Source of the DNA: JABAAW01 sp965216605
GTDB lineage: Bacteria; Pseudomonadota; Alphaproteobacteria; JABAAW01
Length of the DNA stretch: 64,000 nt
Direction: 5' to 3'
NCBI GenBank assembly: GCA_965216605.1
Contig: CBDCGG010000002.1
Span: 1,240,001-1,304,000, forward strand
Part shown: piece after piece, positions 19,492 to 27,368 of the stretch
How positions within the stretch are numbered: the first letter of the stretch is position 1
Layout: every line of letters begins with the position of its first letter
The notes under the pieces: generated by a model
Database searches by the model: none
Told to the model about the DNA's origin: nothing
What the model saw: the letters and a program-made list of their open reading frames with translations, nothing else
Translations under genes and position numbers: made by a program

Positions 19492-20319
19492 CTATTTAGC
19501 TGGGCTAGGGCGTAGCAGTTCTCTAACCTTGATGCGCTCTGCTTGCGTGTGCGCGAGCAGGCAGAGGCTTGCTTCGTTTGCGAAGAGCCCATGCTCCAGC
19601 ACGCCTGCGATCTCGCCGAGTTTTGAGGCGAGGTGTTCGGCACTATCGTCGTTCCACTCTCCCCAGTAGCAATCGAGCGTATAGTGTCCTCCGTCGCTCA
19701 GGGAGGGGGAGTTCTCTCCGCCGCGCAAGATGAGTTTGCCAGGACGCTCTAGCGTGCGTTCGAACAGGGCTGCGATGGCGCGCGCTGTGAGTTGCCAAGC
19801 GAAGGGATCGATCTCTACGGGCAGGGGGAAGGCACCGAGGCGGGGGGTGAGCTTTCTTTCTTCGGCGAGCACCAGCATCGAGCAGCTATTTTGTGCAAGA
19901 ATTTTCTCACGCAGCAGGCAGCCGCCGCCGCCTTTGACGAGACGCAGGCGGGGGTCGAGCGCGTCTGTGCCGTCTATGGTTAGCTCGAGCGGGGGCGGAG
20001 TGCGCAGAGGCGGGGGGTGGTCTGGGTTGTTGGCGAAGAGGGCATCGGGCGAGAGGACGGGGAGATTCAGGCTTGCTGCAAGTTGGTGGCTGGCTGTCGA
20101 GCTTGCGATGCAGAGGCGCGGACGTTTTGCCTTGTCTTTACCGAGCGCTTGGATGAAGGCTTCGGCGGTAGTTCCTGATCCCAGCCCTAGGGTCATGTTG
20201 GGTTTGATGTGATGGTCGAGCGCGTGGCGTGCCAGAACTCGTTTCGCTTCAGCTTTTTGCGCTTCGGCTTGTTTCGCGGCATCCTGTTGTGTTTGTGCTT
20301 GGGGAGTTGGGGACGGCAT
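19492..20319 (-). CDS. rpiA: Ribose-5-phosphate isomerase A
   Basis: Interconverts ribose-5-P and ribulose-5-P in the cytosolic pentose phosphate pathway. The 275-aa product has the RpiA signatures: GLGSGTTAEAF (phosphate loop, about residues 44-54), TIDGTDALDP (the DG and D acidic residues of the usual DGADE are kept, the Glu is replaced by Ala), KGGGGCLLREK with the catalytic Lys, then PVEIDPFAWQ. Usual length is 215-230 aa; the surplus is an N-terminal Gln/Ala-rich helix of about 28 residues and a Pro-rich insert (PDHPPPLRTPPP). A later start would remove the N-terminal extension, so the start is uncertain. Convergent with the 42-aa gene. Confidence 0.92.
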   Translation of the reverse strand: MPSPTPQAQTQQDAAKQAEAQKAEAKRVLARHALDHHIKPNMTLGLGSGTTAEAFIQALGKDKAKRPRLCIASSTASHQLAASLNLPVLSPDALFANNPDHPPPLRTPPPLELTIDGTDALDPRLRLVKGGGGCLLREKILAQNSCSMLVLAEERKLTPRLGAFPLPVEIDPFAWQLTARAIAALFERTLERPGKLILRGGENSPSLSDGGHYTLDCYWGEWNDDSAEHLASKLGEIAGVLEHGLFANEASLCLLAHTQAERIKVRELLRPSPAK

Positions 20320-20379
20320 GAAGTTTGCTTCTGGGAGTGGAGGATGTTGTGTTCATTATAGACGAAGAGAGGAAGTGTC

Positions 20380-20928
20380 ATGGAGATAAAGGCTAATGGG
20401 GGGGAGGGGTTGTTGACGGGCTCTGCTAGGGATACTCGGCAGGGTTTTCCTTTGAAAAAGTCTACTTCACGGGGAGTTGTGGCGGCGGGACGAGATTTGT
20501 CGTCGTATCGTCGCACGGCGGTGCCTACTGGTACTTCTTCGGACATTAAGGCGGTGGAGAGGGGCAGGGGAGTTGTTGGGGGTGCGGAGAGTGGGGGGAG
20601 TGTTTCGAGGTTTGGCGAAGTTTTGTTTCGGAGGGTTAGCGGGGATGGGGGAGGTTTGGTTCGGGGTGTTGGAGGGGGAGTTGGGGGCATTGGTATTGGG
20701 CAGCGAGCTGCGGCGTTGCGGAGGACGGGGGGTATTTTTTCGGAGCGATTTTTGGGGAGCAATCCGTTACTGTCTCCTGCTCCTGTGGCTTTGCCCAGTT
20801 TGGAATCGAGCGCGGTTGGGGGAGGAGTTGTGGGTTTGCCGAACGGGGAGATTGGCGGAGGAGATTTGTCGGTAGATTTATTGCGTGCTTTGCAGAAGTA
20901 TCGGGTTGCGGCGGAGGTGCAGGGCTAG
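20380..20928 (+). CDS. Hypothetical Gly-rich protein, 182 aa
   Basis: ATG at 20380 with a good GAGGAAG ribosome site. Divergent from rpiA with a 60-bp gap. The protein is Gly/Val/Arg-rich with low complexity in the middle (RGVGGGVGGIGIG) and ends in a helix-like LLRALQKYRVAAEVQG. No family recognised and no membrane segment. The opposite-strand frame 20193-20762 runs into rpiA and has no ribosome site, so the plus frame is preferred. A real but fast-evolving protein is likely, though a non-coding explanation is not excluded. Confidence 0.5.
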   Translation: MEIKANGGEGLLTGSARDTRQGFPLKKSTSRGVVAAGRDLSSYRRTAVPTGTSSDIKAVERGRGVVGGAESGGSVSRFGEVLFRRVSGDGGGLVRGVGGGVGGIGIGQRAAALRRTGGIFSERFLGSNPLLSPAPVALPSLESSAVGGGVVGLPNGEIGGGDLSVDLLRALQKYRVAAEVQG

Positions 20929-20967
20929 CGGTGCGCTATGGCGGAGACAGACACGCACTTTTTTGAT

Positions 20968-21034
20968 TAGGTAACATACGCAAGACGAGCGCGCCTTAAG
21001 ATGAGTTTTGGGCGAAGGGAGTTTTGTGCATGGA
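20968..21034. repeat. Dispersed repeat, copy 1 (second copy at 62558)
   Basis: The ~67-bp stretch starting TAGGTAACATACGCAAGACG and ending TTTTGTGCATGG recurs at 62558-62625 with only a few changes. Both copies are intergenic and both run into a G-rich or C-rich tract. This copy fills much of the 297-bp gap before asd. Confidence 0.88.
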
Positions 21035-21225
21035 GGGTGTGGGGGATAGCGGTTAGATTTTGTATCCCCCCATGCCTCCCACGGATGCGACCGCCCTTTT
21101 TTCTCTTTGCGTCCCTGATAGTGCGCGCCCCCTTGCCTTGCCTCCCAGCCTGTAGTAGCCTATATTCCTCACATAGCTCACGCTCGCTACTCCCACCTCC
21201 ACCCCCCCCAAGTAAGTCCTCTCTC

Positions 21226-22239
21226 ATGTCCTACAATATCGCCGTCATCGGCGCCACAGGCAATGTCGGACGAGAACTCGTCTCCATCCTCGCAGAAAGA
21301 AACTTTCCCGCCACTCGTATCGACGCACTCGCCTCCTCGCAATCCATCGGAACAGATATCGCCTACGGAGATAAAACACTCAAAGCACAAAAACTCGAAG
21401 GCTTCGACTTCGCACAAACACACATTACCTTCGCCTGCGCAGGAGGAACCCTCTCGGCAGAACTTCTGCCCAGCCTCGCAGAGAAAATTCCCCTCGTCAT
21501 CGACAACTCCTCGCACTTCCGCTTGCACAAAGATGTCCCCCTTGTCATTCCCGAAGTGAACCCACAAGCCCTGCAACAACTGGGCAAACAAAAGCTGGTC
21601 GCAAACCCAAACTGCTCCACCATCACAGCCCTGCTCGCCCTAGCACCCCTCCACCGCATCAACCCCATCCATCGCGTCGTCGCCGCGACATACCAGTCCG
21701 TCTCCGGCGCAGGACGAGCCGCCATGGACGAACTCTTTCAACAGACAAAAAAAATCTACACCAACGAAAAAACTCCCTCGCAACACCACACCAAACAAAT
21801 CGCCTTCAATGTCATTCCCCATATCGACAAATTTCTCGATAATAGGAAAACTAAAGAAGAAGAAAAAATGCACCTTGAGACAAAAAAAATTCTCGATGAA
21901 AACATCAACCTCTCCGCCCTCTGCGTCCGCGTGCCCGTCTTCGTCGGACACGCCCTCGCCCTTTTCGCTACCTGCGCTGAGCCCGTAGACCTCTCCGCAA
22001 GCCAAAGAGCCCTCGAAGCAGCCGAGGGTGTCGTCCTCTTCGACAAACAGCAGGACGGAGGTTATATCACCCCCATCGAGTGCGCTGCCGAAGATGCCGT
22101 CTTCGTCAGCCGTATGCATATCGATCCCTCCGCCCCCCAAACGCTCATCCTGTGGGCAGTCGGCGACAACCTCCGCAAAGGAGCAGCCCTCAACGCCGTT
22201 CAAATTGCAGAACAAGCCCTCAAAGACAATATCCTCTAA
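21226..22239 (+). CDS. asd: Aspartate-semialdehyde dehydrogenase
   Basis: Reduces aspartyl-4-phosphate to aspartate semialdehyde with NADPH, feeding lysine, DAP, threonine and methionine synthesis. The 337-aa product starts MSYNIAVIGATGNVGREL (Rossmann GATGNVG). It has NPNCSTI with the catalytic Cys, the QSVSGAGRAAMDEL stretch after the active site, and CVRVPVFVGHAL near the C-terminus. The frame is open upstream to 21001, but those 75 codons are unrelated Pro/Ser-rich sequence overlapping a dispersed repeat, so the ATG at 21226 is chosen. Coding strand is unusually C-rich compared with argF downstream. Separated from argD by 46 bp. Confidence 0.95.
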   Translation: MSYNIAVIGATGNVGRELVSILAERNFPATRIDALASSQSIGTDIAYGDKTLKAQKLEGFDFAQTHITFACAGGTLSAELLPSLAEKIPLVIDNSSHFRLHKDVPLVIPEVNPQALQQLGKQKLVANPNCSTITALLALAPLHRINPIHRVVAATYQSVSGAGRAAMDELFQQTKKIYTNEKTPSQHHTKQIAFNVIPHIDKFLDNRKTKEEEKMHLETKKILDENINLSALCVRVPVFVGHALALFATCAEPVDLSASQRALEAAEGVVLFDKQQDGGYITPIECAAEDAVFVSRMHIDPSAPQTLILWAVGDNLRKGAALNAVQIAEQALKDNIL

Positions 22240-22285
22240 AAAAATTCTCTAACCAATCTCTACAAAAAAATTTCTGCGCTAGCTC

Positions 22286-23482
22286 ATGCTTCTCAAAAAC
22301 TACGACCCCTTCTTTCCCGCATTCGTCAAAGGCGAGGGCAGAACGCTCACCGACAGCAAAGGCAAGACCTACCTTGATTTTGCTAGCGGCGTCGCCGTGA
22401 CAGGACTCGGACACTCCGACCCCGATCTCGTTCGCGCGCTGTCCGAGCAGGCAAAAAACATTTGGCATGTCTCGAACTTTTTCCACATCGAAGCGCAAGA
22501 AGAATGCGCCGAGCAACTGCTGGCAGCCTCTCCCTTTGCCGAAGCCGTCTTTTTTTGCAACTCGGGCGCAGAGGCGAACGAAGCCATGCTCAAGCTTGCA
22601 CGCCGTACTCACTACCTCGAAGGACAGGCGCAACGCTACCGAACCATCACCTTCCATAACGCTTTCCATGGCAGAACGTTCGCGCTCATCGCTGCGGCAG
22701 GTAAGCCTGAGCATCTGGAGGGATTCGGCCCCCCCATGGACGGCTTCGACTGCGTGCCAATCGACGACGACAAAATCCTGCTCGATGCCATCGATAGCGA
22801 GACCGCCGCCATACTGATCGAGCCTATCCAAGGTGATGGCGGAGTGCGTGTCATCCCTCACGAGAGGTTGCGCTTTCTGCGCCAAGTCTGCGACGAGAAA
22901 GGATTGCTACTACTCTTCGACGAAATACAATGCGGTTGCGCTCGCACGGGCAGATTTTGGGCGCACGAATGGGCTGGGGTGCAACCCGACATTCTCTCCA
23001 GCGCCAAGGGCTTGGGAAATGGCATTCCTGTCGGTGCTGTCTTGGCGGCAGCGCGCTGCAAGGATGCCTTTGCGCCGGGCTGCCACGGCTCGACCTACGG
23101 CGGCAACACGCTCGCGATGCAGGTCGTAAAGGCAACCTTGAGACGACTAACAGAGCCTGCATTTCTCGCGGGCGTTGTGGAACGCTCTGCTCTGTTTCGG
23201 CGCAAGCTCGAAGCCTTGCAACAACGCCACAGCCACCTCATCGCCGAGGTGAGAGGCATGGGATTCATGCTCGGCTTGGCACTCGCGAAAAAATCAGAGA
23301 AAGGTGCGGAGACGAGATACTCGGCGCAGCAGTTTGTCTTACACGCACTTCACGAGGGACTGGTCGTCGTGCCGAGCTCAGACAATGTCGTGCGCTTGCT
23401 GCCGCCGCTCACCATCACCGAGCAGGAAATCGAACAAGGACTAGATCGGCTGGAGAAAACCTGTGTCGCAAGCTCGCAGTAA
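22286..23482 (+). CDS. argD: Acetylornithine/succinylornithine aminotransferase
   Basis: PLP-dependent class III aminotransferase making N-acetylornithine in arginine synthesis. 398 aa, normal for ArgD. Seen: FASGVAVTGLGH near the N-terminus, FFCNSGAEANEAMLK (cofactor phosphate loop), FHGRTF, LLLFDEIQCGCARTG (Asp for the pyridine N) and SSAKGLGNGIP with the Schiff-base Lys, then GSTYGGNTLAM. The 3' end overlaps argF by 20 bp, so argD-argF form a translationally coupled unit. argB lies elsewhere in the window (54.6 kb). Confidence 0.96.
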   Translation: MLLKNYDPFFPAFVKGEGRTLTDSKGKTYLDFASGVAVTGLGHSDPDLVRALSEQAKNIWHVSNFFHIEAQEECAEQLLAASPFAEAVFFCNSGAEANEAMLKLARRTHYLEGQAQRYRTITFHNAFHGRTFALIAAAGKPEHLEGFGPPMDGFDCVPIDDDKILLDAIDSETAAILIEPIQGDGGVRVIPHERLRFLRQVCDEKGLLLLFDEIQCGCARTGRFWAHEWAGVQPDILSSAKGLGNGIPVGAVLAAARCKDAFAPGCHGSTYGGNTLAMQVVKATLRRLTEPAFLAGVVERSALFRRKLEALQQRHSHLIAEVRGMGFMLGLALAKKSEKGAETRYSAQQFVLHALHEGLVVVPSSDNVVRLLPPLTITEQEIEQGLDRLEKTCVASSQ

Positions 23483-24443
23483 AAAAACATCTGCACTTTC
23501 GTCCGCGTCTTCGTCTGAGAGCAAGCGCGATTTTCTCGCTCTGGAGGCTGTCGGGCACGAGACTCTGCGCGATCTCTTGCGGCAGGCGTGCGCCTTGAAG
23601 GCGGAGGCGACGCTCGCGCGCGAGGCGTTGCTAGACAGGGTTTTGGTGATGGTGTTCGAGGCACCTTCGACGCGCACGCGCGTGAGTTTCGATATGGCGA
23701 TGCGCAAACTTGGAGGCGGTGTTTTGTCTCTATCGGCGCATGACATGCAGTTGGAGCGCGGCGAGACTCCTGCGGACACGGCGCGTGTTCTTTCGCGTTA
23801 TGCGGATGCTATTTTGTTGCGCACCGACGATCCCTCTCGGCTTTATGCTATGGCGGAGGCGGCGTCTATTCCTGTGATCAACGGATTGACGACGGCATCG
23901 CATCCGTGTCAGATCCTTGCGGACATCATGACTTTCGAGGAGCGGTTGGGTTCTATCGAGGGACAGCGCGTTTCTTATTTAGGTGATGGCACGAACAATG
24001 TCGCTGCTACTTGGCTGGAGGCGGCGGGTTTGTTTGGCTTAGAGTTGCGGATAGGCTGTCCTAACTCGTATTCTCCTAGCGAGGAGTCGTTGTTGCGATG
24101 GCGTAGTAAGGCGCGGGAGCGAGGGGGTGATATTGTTATTGAGCGCGATCCGATGGAGGCGGTAAGGGGCAGTCGAGCGGTGATGACGGATGTTTGGGTT
24201 TCGATGGGCGAGCGTGGGGCGGGCTCGAAGCACAATGCTTTGTCGCCGTATCGGGTGGATGAGCGAGTGATGGCGGCGGCGAGTGGGGATGCGATTTTTT
24301 TGCATTGTTTGCCGGCGCACAGGGGCGAGGAGGTTAGCGGGGGAGTTATCGATGGGGCTCGATCGGCGGTATGGGACGAGGCGGAGAACAGGATGCATGC
24401 GCAGAAGGCGATTCTACTCTGGTGCTTCGGCGTGGAGATATGA
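23463..24443 (+). CDS. argF: Ornithine carbamoyltransferase
   Basis: Makes citrulline from ornithine and carbamoyl phosphate. GTG start at 23463 inside the argD end; 326 aa. Seen: EAPSTRTRVSF (carbamoyl-phosphate STRTR), LASHPCQ-type HPCQILAD, GDGTNNVA, DVWVSMGE (ornithine-side) and HCLPAHRGEEV. The first 20 residues are a Ser/Lys-rich tail, so a start further in is possible. Oddity: the last 71 bp are present a second time, diverged, at 25145-25215 beyond an AT-rich insert, as expected if an element integrated at the 3' end of the gene and brought its own replacement end. Confidence 0.96.
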   Translation: MSQARSKKTSALSSASSSESKRDFLALEAVGHETLRDLLRQACALKAEATLAREALLDRVLVMVFEAPSTRTRVSFDMAMRKLGGGVLSLSAHDMQLERGETPADTARVLSRYADAILLRTDDPSRLYAMAEAASIPVINGLTTASHPCQILADIMTFEERLGSIEGQRVSYLGDGTNNVAATWLEAAGLFGLELRIGCPNSYSPSEESLLRWRSKARERGGDIVIERDPMEAVRGSRAVMTDVWVSMGERGAGSKHNALSPYRVDERVMAAASGDAIFLHCLPAHRGEEVSGGVIDGARSAVWDEAENRMHAQKAILLWCFGVEI

Positions 24444-24493
24444 AAAGGGAATTACTTATGTTGCCTTTTATGTTGCTTTTTGCGAAAATCTGT

Positions 24494-24515
24494 AAACCTC
24501 TAATTTTTGGGGTTT
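24494..24515 (+). terminator. Possible stem-loop after argF
   Basis: AAACCTC pairs with GGGGTTT (one G-T pair) around an eight-base AT loop, 51 bp after the argF stop. There is no T tract immediately behind it, so the call is weak. Confidence 0.25.
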
Positions 24516-24662
24516 GCGTGTGATTGACTTTTGTTTTGCCTGTAAAAATTGTCGTTTTTGCTTGACAAAAGATGTAAAAAGCACGAAATTATACTAAATC
24601 AATTGTGATCGTAGACAACGATTTTTTGAGGCAACCAATTAACACAAGCGAGAATTAGAACA

Positions 24663-25100
24663 ATGAGCAACCAAAAAGAAAACGAAAGAAACCCAAAAGC
24701 ACACTCGGAACTTCGAAAAAAACGAGGGATTGGACTTTATTCCCCAAGAGTCATGGCAATCGTTTGGGTTTTGGCTTTGGGAGTGCTGTTAGGAAATATC
24801 TCTGTAGCGGATGGGGATGTTTCTGTAGTGGATGATCAAATTTTTGTAGGGGATGTTCAAAGATTTGCAGAGTCAGATCATGAAAATTCGCCTCACACTC
24901 TGGTACAATATCATTGGAAGACTACTGATGCGTCAAAAAAGATGTTGAAGGAGCTTGGTGTTTATCCAAATCATGATACTTGTTGGGATGCAGCAAAAAA
25001 ATCTGTTTCCAAGATGCATTTAATGCATTTGTTCATGGCGAAAAATGCTAAATTTAAATATAATTGTATAGTTGAAAATCTAGTGGAAAGGCGGAGATGA
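24663..25100 (+). CDS. Hypothetical single-TM anchored protein, 145 aa
   Basis: AT-rich gene, unlike argF before it. N-terminal ~30 residues are charged and cytoplasmic (KKRGIGLYSPR), then one TM helix (VMAIVWVLALGVLLGNI, about 31-48), then an outside domain with an acidic linker (VADGDVSVVDDQIF) and two Cys (in DTCWDAAK and KYNCIVEN) that could form a disulfide. Type II orientation is inferred from the positive N-terminus. No family recognised. Lies wholly inside the segment bracketed by the two argF 3' ends, so it is the apparent cargo of that insert. Confidence 0.6.
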   Translation: MSNQKENERNPKAHSELRKKRGIGLYSPRVMAIVWVLALGVLLGNISVADGDVSVVDDQIFVGDVQRFAESDHENSPHTLVQYHWKTTDASKKMLKELGVYPNHDTCWDAAKKSVSKMHLMHLFMAKNAKFKYNCIVENLVERRR

Positions 25101-25144
25101 TCGTTTGAAATGGATAAGCTCCAAAAATTCGATGGGGGAGCGTG

Positions 25145-25215
25145 GGGACGAGGCGGAGAACAGGATGCACGCGCAGAAGGCGATCTTGCTATGGTGCTTC
25201 GGCATGGAGATATGA
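25145..25215 (+). pseudogene. Second, diverged copy of the argF 3' end
   Basis: Bases 25145-25215 align with 24373-24443 without gaps, including the TGA stop, with six mismatches. Five are synonymous in the argF frame and one changes Val to Met (GVEI to GMEI). A further TCGATGGGG match just upstream (about 25129) suggests the copy once extended further. The pattern of synonymous changes means the copy evolved as part of a functional argF, not as a decaying duplicate. Confidence 0.85.
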
Positions 25216-25271
25216 AATAGACTCAACTTGACACTTTCGTCACCACCCTCTAACTACTGGAGAACTGAATC

Positions 25272-25925
25272 ATGGCTACAGATAAAAAACCAACAGAAGA
25301 GCAGGTAAATGCTTTGCAAGATCAATTTAAGAACACTTTTTTTTTCGCAAATTGTAAAATTCAATATCATAACAACAGAATGCATTTCTTTAAAAAATGG
25401 AATTTATCTTTAAAAATTATCGACGCTGCAATTGGTGTAGGAGGATTAGTGTATATTTGCTTTTGCCCTGGAAAAGCAAATTCTTTCTGGGTTGCTGGTG
25501 TTGCGGTGTTTCTTCTGTTTCTCAATGTCCTTTTAGATTTAAGCAAAAAAGAAGAAATTCACCGCTGGCTTATATCTTCTTATATAAGCAATAATAAATT
25601 AACTATTATTAACAACACTGCAAATTGGAAAAATCTTTGTGAAAAAAAATATAAAAAATATAAAAAAATTCTTTTTGAAATAGAAGAAAGAACAAGCAGT
25701 ATAAAAAAAGAAGAGTCTCCTGTACTTAATTTTCTTGATTTCCTTTCTGAAGTCAAGCGAAAAGAAAACACAACGCCTGTTCTTTCTCATGTCAAATGGT
25801 ACCAATTTATTTTAGCCAATTATTTTTCTATGCCAAATAGCCTCGTGCTTTTAAAATATAAAACCAAAGAAGAAGAAGAAAAGAAAAAACAACAACAAGA
25901 AACCAGCGAGCCCAAAACCCCGTGA
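25272..25925 (+). CDS. SLATT-like two-TM protein, 217 aa
   Basis: ATG at 25272 with a CTGGAG ribosome site. AT-rich. Layout: cytoplasmic helix (1-40) ending YHNNRMHFFKKW; a TM hairpin (about 48-65 IIDAAIGVGGLVYICFC and 72-90 FWVAGVAVFLLFLNVLL); a long cytoplasmic helical region with an NWKNLCEKKYKKYKK stretch; a Lys/Glu/Gln-rich tail. This order and size match SLATT-type effectors (two-TM proteins linked to nucleotide-signal defence systems), but no SMODS, CD-NTase or SLOG partner is adjacent and the match is structural only. Alternative: an uncharacterised membrane protein. Confidence 0.6.
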   Translation: MATDKKPTEEQVNALQDQFKNTFFFANCKIQYHNNRMHFFKKWNLSLKIIDAAIGVGGLVYICFCPGKANSFWVAGVAVFLLFLNVLLDLSKKEEIHRWLISSYISNNKLTIINNTANWKNLCEKKYKKYKKILFEIEERTSSIKKEESPVLNFLDFLSEVKRKENTTPVLSHVKWYQFILANYFSMPNSLVLLKYKTKEEEEKKKQQQETSEPKTP

Positions 25926-26039
25926 CGCGATTCCTTCTCCAACCTCCCAAGCATCTCCCCCTCATAGAAAAAGCGGACGCAAGCACAAAGCACAAAGTAA
26001 GAGATGATAAGTAAGCTTGACCCTACAAAAGCAATTTGT

Positions 26040-26399
26040 CGTGTTAAGAGTCAGCTTGCGCGAGGCAAGCCTCGCGCTTTGGTACAAGAGGCGCGCTCCG
26101 CGCGATTTTTCTTGTCTCTAGGCGAGCGAAAACAATCTCGCCGTATCGCGTTAAGAGTCAGCTTGCGCGAGGCAAAGCCTCGCGCTTTGGTACAAGAGGC
26201 TACGCGCTACGCGCGTAGATAAAGCGCTTACGCGCTCCGCTGACGCGGGGTCTTTTGCGAGGGATTACTCCCTCGCGCTCCCCGCGTGCTACGCACGCGA
26301 TGTTTTGCATCCGTAAAGACTAACCGCGCTCCCCCGCGTCATAGCGCACGGCTTGCCGTGTGCGTCCATAAAAATTGCGCACGCGATGCTTTACATCCG
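26040..26399. repeat. Modular palindromic repeat block downstream of trxB
   Basis: Two copies of a core with 9-bp arms GCGCGAGGC/GCCTCGCGC (26058-26077 and 26165-26185; loops AA and AAA) lie in ~107-bp units, inverted relative to the copies at 59.3 and 62.8 kb. Additional palindromes follow, for example CGCGCTCCGCGCG and GCACACGGCAAGCCGTGTGC-like arms, plus a GCTGACGCGGGG module that recurs inverted at about 62738-62750. ACGCGATG(T/C)TTT(G/A)CATCCGT occurs at 26296 and 26381. No coding sequence is supported; the 25926-26039 stretch before it holds nothing recognisable. Confidence 0.88.
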
Positions 26400-27368
26400 T
26401 CAAGCCAAAAACGCCTGCGCCTCAAGCGCCGCCATGCACCCCAGCCCCGCCGCCGTCACAGCCTGCCGAAAAACTCGATCGCTAACATCCCCCGCCGCAA
26501 AAACTCCCTCAATATTAGTCCTCGTCGAATCCGCCGCCGTCACAAGATAACCCTCCTTATCCATAGCAACAAAACCCCGAAATAATCCCGTCTCAGGAAC
26601 ATGCCCGATAGCTACAAATACACCCGAAACACTCAATACACGCTCCCTCTCCTCCCCATTCACATACTCCCGCAACCTAACCCCCGTCACCTCATCATCT
26701 CCCAATATCTCTGAAACAACACTATTCCACAACATCTCAACCTTCGCATGCGAAAATAACTTCTCCTGCAAAATCTTCTCCGCTCGCAACTTATCACGAC
26801 GATGCACAACATAAACACGAGACGCATGCCGCGTCAAAAATAATGCCTCCTCAACAGCCGTATTTCCTCCCCCCACAACAACAACCTCCAAATCCTTGAA
26901 AAATGCTCCATCACAAGTAGCACAAGCAGAAACGCCAAATCCCCGCAACGACTCTTCACCTTTAACACCTAACCATCTCGCCGTCGCTCCCGTCGCTATA
27001 ATTAAACTCTTGGCTACATAAACAACCCCACTATCCGCAACAACACGAAACGGACGCTGGCTCAATTCGCACGAAATAGCACTCGACGCATGAATTTTAG
27101 CCCCCACCTTCAAAGCCTGCGCTCGCATCGCCGCCATAAGATCAGGTCCTAAAATAGCCTCCGAAAAACCAGGGTAGTTCTCCACATCCGTCGTGATCAT
27201 CAACTGACCGCCCTCCTGTAACCCCCCCAACACAACGCAATCTAACCCCGCTCGTGCCGTGTAGATCGCACTCGTCAACCCCGCAGGACCAGAGCCTAAA
27301 ATCAAAACAGAAATCCGAACGATCTCCTCACCTTTCGCAGGAGGAGTAGAGGAAGCAGAAGTCGTCAT
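26400..27368 (-). CDS. trxB: Thioredoxin reductase
   Basis: NADPH-dependent flavoenzyme that reduces thioredoxin. 322 aa. Seen: VLILGSGPAGLTSAIYTAR (FAD dinucleotide fold, about 19-37), GGQLMITTDVENYPGF, SACATCDGAFF with the redox CxxC (CATC), VVVVGGGNTAVEEALFL (NADPH fold), and FAAGDVSDRVFRQAVTAAGLG (second FAD motif) near the C-terminus. Its ATG overlaps the tyrA stop as ATGA, so it is translated as the last gene of the FGase-chorismate mutase-hisC-tyrA-trxB run. The linkage to aromatic synthesis is an operon oddity rather than a pathway link. A palindromic repeat block follows the stop codon. Confidence 0.96.
   Translation of the reverse strand: MTTSASSTPPAKGEEIVRISVLILGSGPAGLTSAIYTARAGLDCVVLGGLQEGGQLMITTDVENYPGFSEAILGPDLMAAMRAQALKVGAKIHASSAISCELSQRPFRVVADSGVVYVAKSLIIATGATARWLGVKGEESLRGFGVSACATCDGAFFKDLEVVVVGGGNTAVEEALFLTRHASRVYVVHRRDKLRAEKILQEKLFSHAKVEMLWNSVVSEILGDDEVTGVRLREYVNGEERERVLSVSGVFVAIGHVPETGLFRGFVAMDKEGYLVTAADSTRTNIEGVFAAGDVSDRVFRQAVTAAGLGCMAALEAQAFLA

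Noticed and set aside
20193..20762. Minus frame opposite the 182-aa Gly-rich gene
   Set aside because: It runs into rpiA and has no ribosome site; the plus frame has a good one.
24562..24595. TTGACA and TATACT upstream of the 145-aa gene
   Set aside because: Spacing of 22 bp is too long for a standard sigma70 promoter.
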